From: Psychrobacter sp. AH5
Lineage (GTDB): Bacteria; Pseudomonadota; Gammaproteobacteria; Pseudomonadales; Moraxellaceae
DNA length: 64,000 nt
Direction: 5' to 3'
Assembly (NCBI RefSeq): GCF_040371085.1
Contig: NZ_JAMBMT010000001.1
Coordinates: 2,232,001 to 2,296,000 of the forward strand
Both the position numbers and the translations under genes were made by a program. Shown here piece by piece: positions 51,471 through 59,938 of the stretch; position 1 is the first letter of the stretch, and the number at the start of each line of letters is the position of its first letter. Under the pieces are notes generated by a model. The model was given only the letters and a program-made list of their open reading frames with translations. It ran no database searches and had not been told where the DNA came from.

Positions 51471-51914
51471 TCGGTATTAGCAAAGAGCGCCTATAAATTA
51501 GCACCTTACGCTTATGCGCTCCAACCTTACAAAGCCATTGAAAGGTTGGCGTCTTGTTAATTGACTAATAGTTAAGCTGAACTATAGTTACGACAGCTAC
51601 GACTGCTTACGACTACAAATTGTTGCTGCAAGCTTTTAATTTAATGTTGTTATAGCAAAAAAAGCTTGAGTCGCTGTTGTTCTACGCGGGCTAATGTTAA
51701 AATTGTTTACAAGCTATATTACAAGTAGTGCCTGAATCACTCTTTTAACTAGCGAAACGACTTTATCAGAGTGAATAAGTTTGAATGACAACTTCACTAC
51801 CACACAGCTTTGATTACCTAACAGCTATCAGCAATAGCTATTTGTAGCAGTCATGACCTATTATTAATGGCTGCGAAAAGTATTAATAACAACCAAAAGG
51901 AATAATTTAATAAC
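51471..51914. other. Intergenic region between the two isocitrate dehydrogenase genes
   Basis: These 444 bases hold a hairpin at 51521-51549 (CCAACCTT/AAGGTTGG) that lacks a strong T-run and may be a weak terminator of the first gene. The rest is AT-rich and presumably contains a separate promoter for the second gene. The last 22 bases resemble the leader of the first gene. Confidence 0.45.
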
Positions 51915-54134
51915 ATGTCTAAAATTATTTATACCAAAACCGATGAAGCCCCAGCGCTGGCCACTCTATCCTTTCTACCCATTGTCAAAGCCTTTACCCA
52001 AACGGCTGGCATTGAAGTTGAGAGTAGTGATATCTCTGTCGCTGCCCGTGTGCTGGCTGAATTTCCAGATTACTTAACTGAGGAGCAGCGTGTTCCTGAT
52101 AATCTAGCAAAGCTTGGCGAATTAACCCAAGATCCAAACGCTAACATTATTAAGCTGCCAAATATCAGTGCCTCTGTTGGTCAGCTAAAAGCGGCTATCA
52201 AAGAGCTACAAGCCAAGGGCTACGCTATACCTGACTTCCCAGATGAGCCAGAAACCGATGAAGAAAAAGAGATTCGCCGTCGTTATGGCAAGAGCTTAGG
52301 AAGTTCAGTCAACCCGGTACTACGTGAAGGTAACTCGGATCGCCGCGCGCCAAAAGCGGTCAAAAACTATGCGCGCAAACATCCGCACTCTATGGGCGAG
52401 TGGAAGCAGTGGTCACAGACCCATGTCTCCCATATGCATGAAGGCGATTTTTATGCTGGTGAGCAATCAATGACTTTGGATAAAGCGCGCAGCGTACGTA
52501 TGGAGCGTATCACTGATGATGGTACGGTTCATGTCTTCAAAGAAGGCATCGCTTTACAAGATAAAGAGATCATTGATTTGATGTTTATGAGTAAAGAGGC
52601 GCTACTTGAGTTTTATGAGCGTGAAATGGAAGATTGCCGCGAAGCCGGTATCTTGTTCTCCTTACACGTAAAAGCAACGATGATGAAGGTCTCACACCCT
52701 ATCGTCTTTGGTCACGCGGTCAGAACTTACTATAAAGACGCTTTTCAAAAGCACGGCGCATTATTTGATGAATTAGGTATCAATGTCAATAACGGCATGG
52801 CGTCACTATATGACAAAATCAAAGAGCTACCAACCTCTCTGCAAGAAGAGATTGAGCGTGATTTGCATGCTTGCCAAGTGCATCGTCCGCGTCTAGCGAT
52901 GGTTGACTCTAATAAAGGCATTACCAACTTTCATTCACCAAGTGATGTGATTGTCGATGCCTCTATGCCAGCAATGATCCGCTCAGGCGGTAAAATGTGG
53001 GGCGCGGATGGCAAGATGTATGACTGTAAAGCAGTGATGCCTGAGTCTACTTTCGCGCGTATTTATCAAGAGATGATCAATTTTTGTAAATGGCATGGCA
53101 ACTTTGATCCAACAACGATGGGTACAGTACCAAACGTTGGCTTGATGGCACAAAAAGCCGAAGAGTACGGCTCGCACGACAAAACCTTTGAGGCCGCCGA
53201 TTCAGGGACTGCTCGTATTGTTGACGAAGACACGGGTGAAGTGTTGATGGAGCAATATGTTGAAAAAGGCGATATCTGGCGTATGTGTCAGGTCAAAGAT
53301 GAACCGATCCAAGATTGGGTGAAGCTTGCGGTACGCCGCGCTCGTGAATCAGATACTCCAGTGGTCTTTTGGTTAGACCCGTATCGTCCGCACGAAAACG
53401 AGCTGATCAAAAAAGTGAAGATGTATCTAAAAGATCATGATACTGATGGTTTACATATCGAGATTATGTCGCAAGTCCGTGCTATGCGTTATACCTTAGA
53501 GCGCGTCGCTCGTGGTCTTGACACCATCTCAGCGACCGGTAATATTCTACGCGATTATCTAACGGACTTGTTCCCAATCTTAGAGCTTGGCACCAGTGCC
53601 AAGATGCTATCTGTCGTGCCACTGATGAAAGGTGGCGGCTTGTTTGAAACGGGCGCTGGCGGTTCTGCACCTAAGCACGTACAGCAGCTAGTCGAAGAGA
53701 ACCATCTACGCTGGGATTCATTAGGCGAGTTCTTGGCCTTGACCGAATCTTTAGAGCATCTAGCAAAGAGCGATGACAATGCCAAAGCGCAAGTATTGGC
53801 AGACTCGTTAGATAAAGCGACTGAAAAGCTGCTATTAAACGACAAGTCGCCATCGCGTAAAACGGGCGAGCTTGATAACCGTGGTAGCCATTTTTATCTA
53901 GCGATGTACTGGGCCGAGGAGCTTGCCAATCAGGACAAAGACGTGGAGCTCAAAGCGAAATTTGCTCCACTAGCCGAGACTCTGGCTAACAATGAGCAAG
54001 CTATCGTCCAAGAGATGAATGACGCTCAAGGCAAAGGGGTCGATATCAAAGGTTACTATCTAGCGGATGAAAAACTAGCTGAAGAGGCCATGCGTCCTAG
54101 CAAATTGTTTAACGAAGCGATTGCTTCATTATAA
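51915..54134 (+). CDS. icd: NADP-dependent isocitrate dehydrogenase, monomeric type (copy 2)
   Basis: A second full-length monomeric isocitrate dehydrogenase, 739 residues, collinear with copy 1 and sharing its catalytic segments: [51 protein letters not shown] and [20 protein letters not shown]. The two differ most at about residues 175-245 and at 395-440, where surface residues and charges change. AAGGA again lies about 13 bases before the ATG. A strong terminator follows. In cold-living bacteria such isozymes can differ in temperature optimum; whether that applies here is not known. Confidence 0.96.
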   Translation: MSKIIYTKTDEAPALATLSFLPIVKAFTQTAGIEVESSDISVAARVLAEFPDYLTEEQRVPDNLAKLGELTQDPNANIIKLPNISASVGQLKAAIKELQAKGYAIPDFPDEPETDEEKEIRRRYGKSLGSSVNPVLREGNSDRRAPKAVKNYARKHPHSMGEWKQWSQTHVSHMHEGDFYAGEQSMTLDKARSVRMERITDDGTVHVFKEGIALQDKEIIDLMFMSKEALLEFYEREMEDCREAGILFSLHVKATMMKVSHPIVFGHAVRTYYKDAFQKHGALFDELGINVNNGMASLYDKIKELPTSLQEEIERDLHACQVHRPRLAMVDSNKGITNFHSPSDVIVDASMPAMIRSGGKMWGADGKMYDCKAVMPESTFARIYQEMINFCKWHGNFDPTTMGTVPNVGLMAQKAEEYGSHDKTFEAADSGTARIVDEDTGEVLMEQYVEKGDIWRMCQVKDEPIQDWVKLAVRRARESDTPVVFWLDPYRPHENELIKKVKMYLKDHDTDGLHIEIMSQVRAMRYTLERVARGLDTISATGNILRDYLTDLFPILELGTSAKMLSVVPLMKGGGLFETGAGGSAPKHVQQLVEENHLRWDSLGEFLALTESLEHLAKSDDNAKAQVLADSLDKATEKLLLNDKSPSRKTGELDNRGSHFYLAMYWAEELANQDKDVELKAKFAPLAETLANNEQAIVQEMNDAQGKGVDIKGYYLADEKLAEEAMRPSKLFNEAIASL

Positions 54135-54176
54135 TAAAATGCTCCTAGCTTTTTGAGCTTTAGTAAGTTATTAATA

Positions 54177-54213
54177 AATCCCTTAATGGTCTATGACGAT
54201 TAAGGGATTTTTC
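54177..54213 (+). terminator. Rho-independent terminator after the second icd gene
   Basis: AAATCCCTTAATGGTC-TATG-ACGATTAAGGGATTT forms a stem with a mismatch and ends in a T-run. Confidence 0.85.
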
Positions 54214-54288
54214 ATTGGCACGGCTTTTTTATTAGTAAGGGTATTTTATTGGCATGGATTTTTATTGACTTAGCATAAGAGGCTTATT

Positions 54289-54816
54289 GTGCAAAAAAGA
54301 TTATTTACGGCTAGACGGATTCTTCTTATTTTTATTGTCATTGCGGTTTTATGGTATTCGCTCGCTAGTTTTTTACCAGACAATGACTGGCGCTCTAGAT
54401 TTATTATCGGTTTTAGCTTTTTATTTTGCGGCGTATTTATGTGGTCACTGTTTAGCACCTTGCAGCGCATCTATGGAGATTATGGTAATTTGTGGAAAGA
54501 GCTGGGTTTGACAACGCTCAATGTGACTTTATTTTTACTCACCTTTTCAGCCATTTATCATAAGATTGGTATTGTCGATACGACAGGCGGCGGTGATGCC
54601 ATTACCTATGATTTTTGGACTTGCTGTTATTATTCTATTATCACTTTTACCTCTACAGGCTATGGAGATTTTCGGCCTCAAGGTATTGGACGAGTGCTAG
54701 CAAGCTTGCTGGCATTGATTGGTTATCTAGTCTTAGGTTTGATGGCTTCAACTAGCTTGTCAGTGGTGCAGTGGACTGCTAAAGGTAGCGGGAATCACCG
54801 TGGAGATCCTAGCTAA
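54289..54816 (+). CDS. Potassium channel protein, two-pore-helix type
   Basis: A small membrane protein of 175 residues with four hydrophobic segments at about 10-30, 38-58, 72-92 and 136-157. Between the last two lies a pore helix and the selectivity filter TSTGYGDF at about 122-129, the hallmark of K+ channels. No cytoplasmic RCK/TrkA domain is present. Translation seems to start at GTG (54289) with a weak AGAGG site. Confidence 0.87.
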   Translation: MQKRLFTARRILLIFIVIAVLWYSLASFLPDNDWRSRFIIGFSFLFCGVFMWSLFSTLQRIYGDYGNLWKELGLTTLNVTLFLLTFSAIYHKIGIVDTTGGGDAITYDFWTCCYYSIITFTSTGYGDFRPQGIGRVLASLLALIGYLVLGLMASTSLSVVQWTAKGSGNHRGDPS

Positions 54817-54915
54817 ATGAGCCAAAAAAATATTCTATTATAGGTTTTAGCTTTAATCATTTTTGGCGTTTTCTACCAAAATCCTCGGTATCTTATTATT
54901 TAGGAAAATCTTATT

Positions 54916-55539
54916 ATGGTCACCTCAAGCCTTATATTATTTAACAAACCTTATGGCGTACAAAGCCAGTTTCGTGACGATAGTAATAACGATCACACCA
55001 CGCTATCAGAGTATTTCACAGATAAATCCTTACGCGTTGCGGGTCGATTAGACGCCACCTCAGAGGGCTTGTTGATTTTAACCAGTGATGGCCGCGTCAA
55101 TAAAGCCATTACCCAGCCGCCAAACCTCAAGACCTTTGCTAATAATAAGCACAAGCAAGGCAAGATTTATCTGGTACAAGTTGAGGGAGAAGCAACTCAA
55201 GCTCAGATGGATGAGCTATCAAAAGGCGTAATATTAAAGGATGGCTTAACCTTACCTGCCGCAGCGGTAATGGTGACACAAGAGGAGCTGCCTATCACGC
55301 TTTGGCAGCGGGATCCGCCCATCCGCGAGCGCAAAAACGTACCAACCTCATGGCTGATGCTTACTATTTATGAGGGCAAAAACCGCCAAGTTAGGCGTAT
55401 GACCGCCCATGTTGGTCTACCCTGCCTGCGTCTAATTCGCTGGTCGGTAGCCGGTTTTGATTTAGGGTCATTAGCTGTCGGTGAGTTTGTACGCATTCAT
55501 CTAAATGCTGAGCGCTGTCAGCAGCTAGGTATCAGCTAG
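54916..55539 (+). CDS. rluE: 23S rRNA pseudouridine synthase, RluE type
   Basis: Isomerises a uridine to pseudouridine in 23S rRNA (U2457 in E. coli for RluE). The 207-residue protein lacks the S4 domain of other RsuA-family members, as RluE does. The catalytic motif GRLDATSEGLLILTSDG with the aspartate is at about 43, and the KxxR motif appears in EGKNRQVRRMTAHVGLPCLRLIR at about 155. The specific target site is inferred from the domain structure. AGGA lies 9-10 bases before the ATG. Confidence 0.92.
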   Translation: MVTSSLILFNKPYGVQSQFRDDSNNDHTTLSEYFTDKSLRVAGRLDATSEGLLILTSDGRVNKAITQPPNLKTFANNKHKQGKIYLVQVEGEATQAQMDELSKGVILKDGLTLPAAAVMVTQEELPITLWQRDPPIRERKNVPTSWLMLTIYEGKNRQVRRMTAHVGLPCLRLIRWSVAGFDLGSLAVGEFVRIHLNAERCQQLGIS

Positions 55540-55721
55540 ATATTATCGACTAGCTGCTAAGCTTGCTGTTAGCCTTTATGGCTGTCCGCTAAAGCCTTGT
55601 TATATTTAATAATCTCCATCTCGAACTCTATAGCTTTATCTGCTAGTATCTAACTACTATTTTATTCATGCTGTTGTTTGCCGCCACGTTACAATTACGC
55701 CTGCTTATGTTAAGGACCATT

Positions 55722-56582
55722 ATGACCTGCTCATCACGATTTACCGCGCTCACCATCAGTATTATGACTGTTTTTGCGCTAAGTGCCTGTCAGCCCAAGG
55801 TAGATAACAAGTCGGATGATAACGAAACTGTGACGGAGGCAACCGCTACTCAGAGCGTAGCACAGACGCCAGTTAGTGAGGCTAATATTGATGAGGAAGC
55901 CATTACAGATAACGCCAATAACACTAGTGTCGATATGGTCAGACTGACAGAGGACTATACCAAAGCCATGAGCAGAATGAATGATGAGATCATGATAGGG
56001 ATGAGCTACAACGATCCCGATACCGCTTTTGCCAAAAGCATGCTCGGTCTTTATCGCGGCGCTATAAGCATGGCAGAGCTACAGCTCAAATATGGCACCG
56101 ATCAACAAATGCGCCAGTTAGCTCAGCGAATTATTGACTCTCAATCTGAGAAGATTGGCGTTATGAATAAGTGGCTTGCCAGTCATCCTGATATTGCCAA
56201 CCCTAAGCCTAATACTGAGGCTATGCAGCAAGGCTACGCAGATATTGTGGGTTCTATGAATTATAGAATGAGACTAGGTATCAATGCAGCTACTGCCGAT
56301 CTAGCTTTTGCACGTGCTATGTTGCCTCATCAGCTAGCTACAGTGGCCATAGCTAAAGAGCAGCTTAGATACGGTACTGATGTCGAGATGCGCAGAGCAG
56401 CAGTACAGCTAACCAAAGAGCAGCCATCAATTATTGCGCCCCTACAAGCTTGGTTAGAGAAAAATGATAAGGCACCTGTTAACATTGATTTTGAGCAAGA
56501 AAACGCTGAAGAAGATAGCCTTGCAGAAGAAAATTTGGAATTAGCAGAGGACATTGAAAGTGAAACTAAAGCAACAAATTAA
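55722..56582 (+). CDS. DUF305 lipoprotein with two repeats
   Basis: A lipoprotein of 286 residues with lipobox LSAC and an acidic linker after it. It contains two copies of the DUF305 helix bundle, at about 85-165 and 180-255. Each repeat has the pattern FAKSML..YRGAISMAELQLKYGTD or FARAMLPHQLATVAIAKEQLRYGTD. The usual HH pair of this family is Tyr-Arg in the first repeat and His-Gln in the second, so a metal role is doubtful. The ATG at 55722 has AAGGA five bases upstream; the frame extends to 55668. Function unknown. Confidence 0.85.
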   Translation: MTCSSRFTALTISIMTVFALSACQPKVDNKSDDNETVTEATATQSVAQTPVSEANIDEEAITDNANNTSVDMVRLTEDYTKAMSRMNDEIMIGMSYNDPDTAFAKSMLGLYRGAISMAELQLKYGTDQQMRQLAQRIIDSQSEKIGVMNKWLASHPDIANPKPNTEAMQQGYADIVGSMNYRMRLGINAATADLAFARAMLPHQLATVAIAKEQLRYGTDVEMRRAAVQLTKEQPSIIAPLQAWLEKNDKAPVNIDFEQENAEEDSLAEENLELAEDIESETKATN

Positions 56583-56651
56583 CTTCTTAAGCTAATAGAT
56601 ATAAGAATATAGATACTCTAAGAGCTAAGCTTTATCAAAATCAATTTATAA

Positions 56652-56692
56652 AAATAAGACTTTTACTTTTTTATAAAAGTAAAAGTCTTATT
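56652..56692. terminator. Bidirectional terminator between convergent genes
   Basis: AATAAGACTTTTACTTT and its inverse AAAGTAAAAGTCTTATT make a long perfect stem between the DUF305 gene and the M61 peptidase gene. A T-run is short on either strand. Confidence 0.65.
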
Positions 56693-56705
56693 GGTTATTG
56701 AAGCT

Positions 56706-58694
56706 TTATACTGTCATAAACTCAAGCCATTGTTGCCATGCCTCAGACTTTGCTGGCTCGCAAGCTTGCTGGTCCGCCTCTTTTATATTAACTAGAGTTA
56801 AGCTTATTTTGTGCGGAAATAGCTTTGGTTGCTCAGCGCTTGTTAATTGATTAGCGTCGTCTGTTTTTGGTAAGACGTTAATAGTCATCAGCTCATCACG
56901 GCGGAATAAATGACAGCTCACCGCTTGCTCTAGCGGACTAAAAGCGGCTAATTGCTTGCTAGTCGCTTTGATACCATCAATAGCAACGATAATGTCATTG
57001 GCTGAGATACCCGACTCTGCCGCTAAGCTGCCACGCTGGACTCGATTGACCTTGAGACCAGTTGCCGTCTCACTATAGCGCATGCCCCAAGGTATATTTT
57101 TATCAGCTGTTTCTATCTCATTCTCATGCCAGCGAATTCCATTAGCATCGAGCAGCTCTTTGATAGGTAGCTCCTCTACTCCATTGACATAGCGGCTCTC
57201 AAAATCATCCCACTGATCTTTTGGCATAAACTCACTAATTAGCGCACCCATATCAGCGCTACTGATACCGATACGCTTATTATTGTTTTGCTTAGCCTTA
57301 ATATAAAAAGCTTTTATCACATCAAATAGACGATAGCGACCCTCACTACTTGCCAATAAACTAAGATCTAAACATAGCGCCACTAAAGCGCCTTTATTGT
57401 AGTAGCTAACACCAGCATTGCCAGTGTTTTCATCGCTACGATAGAGCTTGATCCAAGCATCAAAGCTGGACTCAGCAACGCTTTGATAAGCGCGGCCATC
57501 GGTTTGATAATAGCGATTAATCTGCTCAGCTAATAGCTTAAGATAACTTGGTTTATCGATAACACCTGAGGCTTGTAGCATAAAATCATCGATGTAAGAG
57601 GTAAAACCCTCAAACACCCAAAGCAGCGGCGTAAAGGCTTCGCGGCGCAGATCCACCTCTAGCATTACATCAGGACGCACGGTTTTGACCCACCAAGCAT
57701 GAAAATACTCATGACTGCACAGACCCAAAAATCGCTGATAATCGCTGCTAGGTAATACAGGCTCATTATAGCTTGGCAAATCACTACGAGGGGTAATGAG
57801 ACTGGTAGAATTGATATGCTCAAGGCCGCCATAATCTTGAGTGCTAGCATAAGTCATAAAGGTATAATCGCTAAAGGGCGCATCGCCTAACCAGTCTAGA
57901 TAAGTCTGACAAATCTGCGTCAAATCTTGCTGCAAGCGTCCCATATTGGCATTATGTCGACCTGAAAGATAAAAGCTGTGCGGCAAGGTTTGGTGCTTAT
58001 TATCTTGAATAATAAAATCAAAGCACTGCTGCTCGGCAATCTCAAACGGATGATCAATCAGCTCATAATAGTTATCGGCTTGCAAACCATAACCATGATG
58101 ATTGTCTAGTAGTAAATGGCTAGCTTTGAGGCCGCAAGCTAGTTTAACCTCATCCTCACTTTTATCTGCCAAAAAAGCCGCGGGCACCAATAAACTCACT
58201 TGCACAGGCGATTTTTCTTGCCCTGAAACCGCAAGCATAAGCGAGGTAAAATTACCATAAAGGCGCTGCTGATCAATATAAGCGCTGCGCACCGACAAAT
58301 CATAGCAATAAACCTCATAGGTCACTTTGAGCCTTTGCCCTGCTCTCGTTTCTGGCAACTGCCAGCTGTGCTTATCTATTTTTTGTGCGCGATAACCGCT
58401 AGTATGAGCATGGGCATGGGCATGAGCATTAGTATCGTTGTCGTCTATTGGTTGATAGTGCACCGCAGTGATATTACGCGCAAATTCTCGCATCAAATAA
58501 CTACCAGGAATCCACGCTGGCAACCATAATTCAGCGTTGTCTTTATGAGCGGTAAAAGTCATTGTCACATCGACTAAATGCTCGTTAAAACGCTCAAAGT
58601 CTAAGCAATAGCTGATAGCCGTGGTTTTATCAGTCTGAGGCGCTTTATTATTGTTGCTGATAGCAGGGGCGTGATTAGAAAAAGTTGTTGTCAT
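56706..58694 (-). CDS. M61-family metallopeptidase (glycyl aminopeptidase type) with PDZ domain
   Basis: Zinc peptidase of 662 residues. The N-terminal beta domain of the M61 family is followed by the catalytic domain with HEYFHAWW at about 330, where two histidines and a downstream glutamate bind zinc. A PDZ domain lies at about 545-620 (SGISANDIIVAIDGIKATS). A run of Ala-His pairs (NAHAHAHAHTSG) near residue 93 is encoded by a six-base microsatellite at about 58411-58432. No signal peptide is seen, so it is probably cytoplasmic. No ribosome binding site is obvious. Confidence 0.9.
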   Translation of the reverse strand: MTTTFSNHAPAISNNNKAPQTDKTTAISYCLDFERFNEHLVDVTMTFTAHKDNAELWLPAWIPGSYLMREFARNITAVHYQPIDDNDTNAHAHAHAHTSGYRAQKIDKHSWQLPETRAGQRLKVTYEVYCYDLSVRSAYIDQQRLYGNFTSLMLAVSGQEKSPVQVSLLVPAAFLADKSEDEVKLACGLKASHLLLDNHHGYGLQADNYYELIDHPFEIAEQQCFDFIIQDNKHQTLPHSFYLSGRHNANMGRLQQDLTQICQTYLDWLGDAPFSDYTFMTYASTQDYGGLEHINSTSLITPRSDLPSYNEPVLPSSDYQRFLGLCSHEYFHAWWVKTVRPDVMLEVDLRREAFTPLLWVFEGFTSYIDDFMLQASGVIDKPSYLKLLAEQINRYYQTDGRAYQSVAESSFDAWIKLYRSDENTGNAGVSYYNKGALVALCLDLSLLASSEGRYRLFDVIKAFYIKAKQNNNKRIGISSADMGALISEFMPKDQWDDFESRYVNGVEELPIKELLDANGIRWHENEIETADKNIPWGMRYSETATGLKVNRVQRGSLAAESGISANDIIVAIDGIKATSKQLAAFSPLEQAVSCHLFRRDELMTINVLPKTDDANQLTSAEQPKLFPHKISLTLVNIKEADQQACEPAKSEAWQQWLEFMTV

Positions 58695-59043
58695 AATTTA
58701 AGCTTAAAATGATTATAGTATTTATAACTATGGTAGAAGTCCTCAGCCAAAAACGCAACGGCTAAACCGTTAATGGTAAGGCTGATCACCCTTACAATAA
58801 TGCTGTAAAAATTTTAGCCTTGCCGTTTTAATATTAAAAAGTAAAATTAATAGACGATAAATCTGTTTTTTTATCGTTTTTACCTTGAAAGTTAACTAAA
58901 TCATCTCAATTAAAGAGGCTAACTGCTACAGTTACTCTAATAAACTGACGATAATTGATTATTGATACGGCTCTTTAGCTGATCGACCTTTTTAGGTTTA
59001 TTACCATTTGTTTTTTATAACTATATTCAATTTAGGATAATTT
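58695..59043. other. Intergenic region between the M61 and SlyD-like genes
   Basis: About 349 AT-rich bases between divergent genes. They should contain both promoters. A small inverted motif AACGGCTAAACCGTT lies near 58757-58771. I see nothing else. Confidence 0.4.
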
Positions 59044-59529
59044 ATGACTACTATCGCAAAAGATACCGCTGTCAAATTCAACTATACGCTAAAAGATGAC
59101 GAAGGCAACATTCTTGATCAGTCTCCAGAAGGTCAACCGCTAGCTTATTTACATGGCCACAGCAACATCATTCCAGGTCTTGAACAGCAGCTAGAAGGCA
59201 AATCTGCTGGCGAAACTGTCAATGCAGTAGTTGAGCCTGCTGATGGCTACGGTGAATACCAAGAGCAAGCGGTACAAAAAGTACCTCGCGATAACTTTCA
59301 AGGAGTTGATGACATTCAGCCTGGTATGCAGTTTCAGTCAGAAGCTGGTGGTCAAGTCATGCTAGTAACGGTCACGGACGTTAATGATCAAGAAGTTACT
59401 GTTGATGCAAATCATCCTCTAGCAGGCAAGCGTTTGACTTTTGATGTAGAGATTCAAGAAGTACGCGCCGCTACTGAAGACGAGTTAAACCATGGTCATG
59501 TCCATGGCGCAGGCGGTGTTGAGCACTAA
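59044..59529 (+). CDS. FKBP-type peptidyl-prolyl isomerase, SlyD-like
   Basis: Catalyses cis-trans isomerisation at proline and probably assists folding. The 161-residue protein has the split FKBP fold of SlyD. Residues 1-70 and 125-150 form the isomerase domain (VKFNYTLKDDEGNILD, GHSNIIPGLEQQLEGK), with an inserted IF chaperone domain at about 76-120. The tail has a few histidines (HGHVHG) but not the long metal-binding tail of E. coli SlyD. AGGA lies six bases before the ATG. A terminator follows. Confidence 0.92.
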   Translation: MTTIAKDTAVKFNYTLKDDEGNILDQSPEGQPLAYLHGHSNIIPGLEQQLEGKSAGETVNAVVEPADGYGEYQEQAVQKVPRDNFQGVDDIQPGMQFQSEAGGQVMLVTVTDVNDQEVTVDANHPLAGKRLTFDVEIQEVRAATEDELNHGHVHGAGGVEH

Positions 59530-59577
59530 TCTGCTCTGATATTTTTGTAGCTTAGTTTATAAGCTTATAAGCCAACA

Positions 59578-59613
59578 GAGTCAGTAGTTATTACGCTACT
59601 GGCTCTTTTTTTA
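59578..59613 (+). terminator. Rho-independent terminator after the SlyD-like gene
   Basis: GAGTCAGTAG and GCTACTGGCTC pair with one mismatch around a short loop and are followed by seven T. Confidence 0.8.
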
Positions 59614-59637
59614 TAGGGTTTTACTACTCCTTTAGAC

Positions 59638-59672
59638 GTAAAAAAACCGCATAGTGACGAGCACTATACGGT
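59638..59672 (-). terminator. Rho-independent terminator downstream of prc
   Basis: On the minus strand ACCGTATAGTG-CTCGT-CACTATGCGGT is followed by seven T. It lies about 270 bases after the prc stop, so the prc transcript may have a long 3' tail. Confidence 0.75.
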
Positions 59673-59904
59673 CTTTATTACTTAACATCCTTGTTAATAT
59701 AACGCCATACCTAATCCCGAGGTACGTTGCTATTTAGGCTTATAGCCCTCTCTTCCTTGAGCAGCAATCCATCCCTGACGCAATCTACAAACCATCTATC
59801 TTAGAACACCAATCCCTAGTGTAAATAAACAGTATCAATAAACTGTGCAGTGAGACTATAATCGCAGATTGCTCATCACTAAGTAAGAGGCCTAAGCGTC
59901 AATA

Positions 59905-59926
59905 CGTGTAAGCATATGCTTACACG
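59905..59926. repeat. Perfect 22-base palindrome next to the prc stop
   Basis: The half-site CGTGTAAGCAT is followed directly by its complement. It lies 13 bases past the prc stop codon. It could be a stem protecting the mRNA end or a protein-binding site. There is no T-run. Confidence 0.6.
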
Positions 59927-59938
59927 CTATAATTATGC

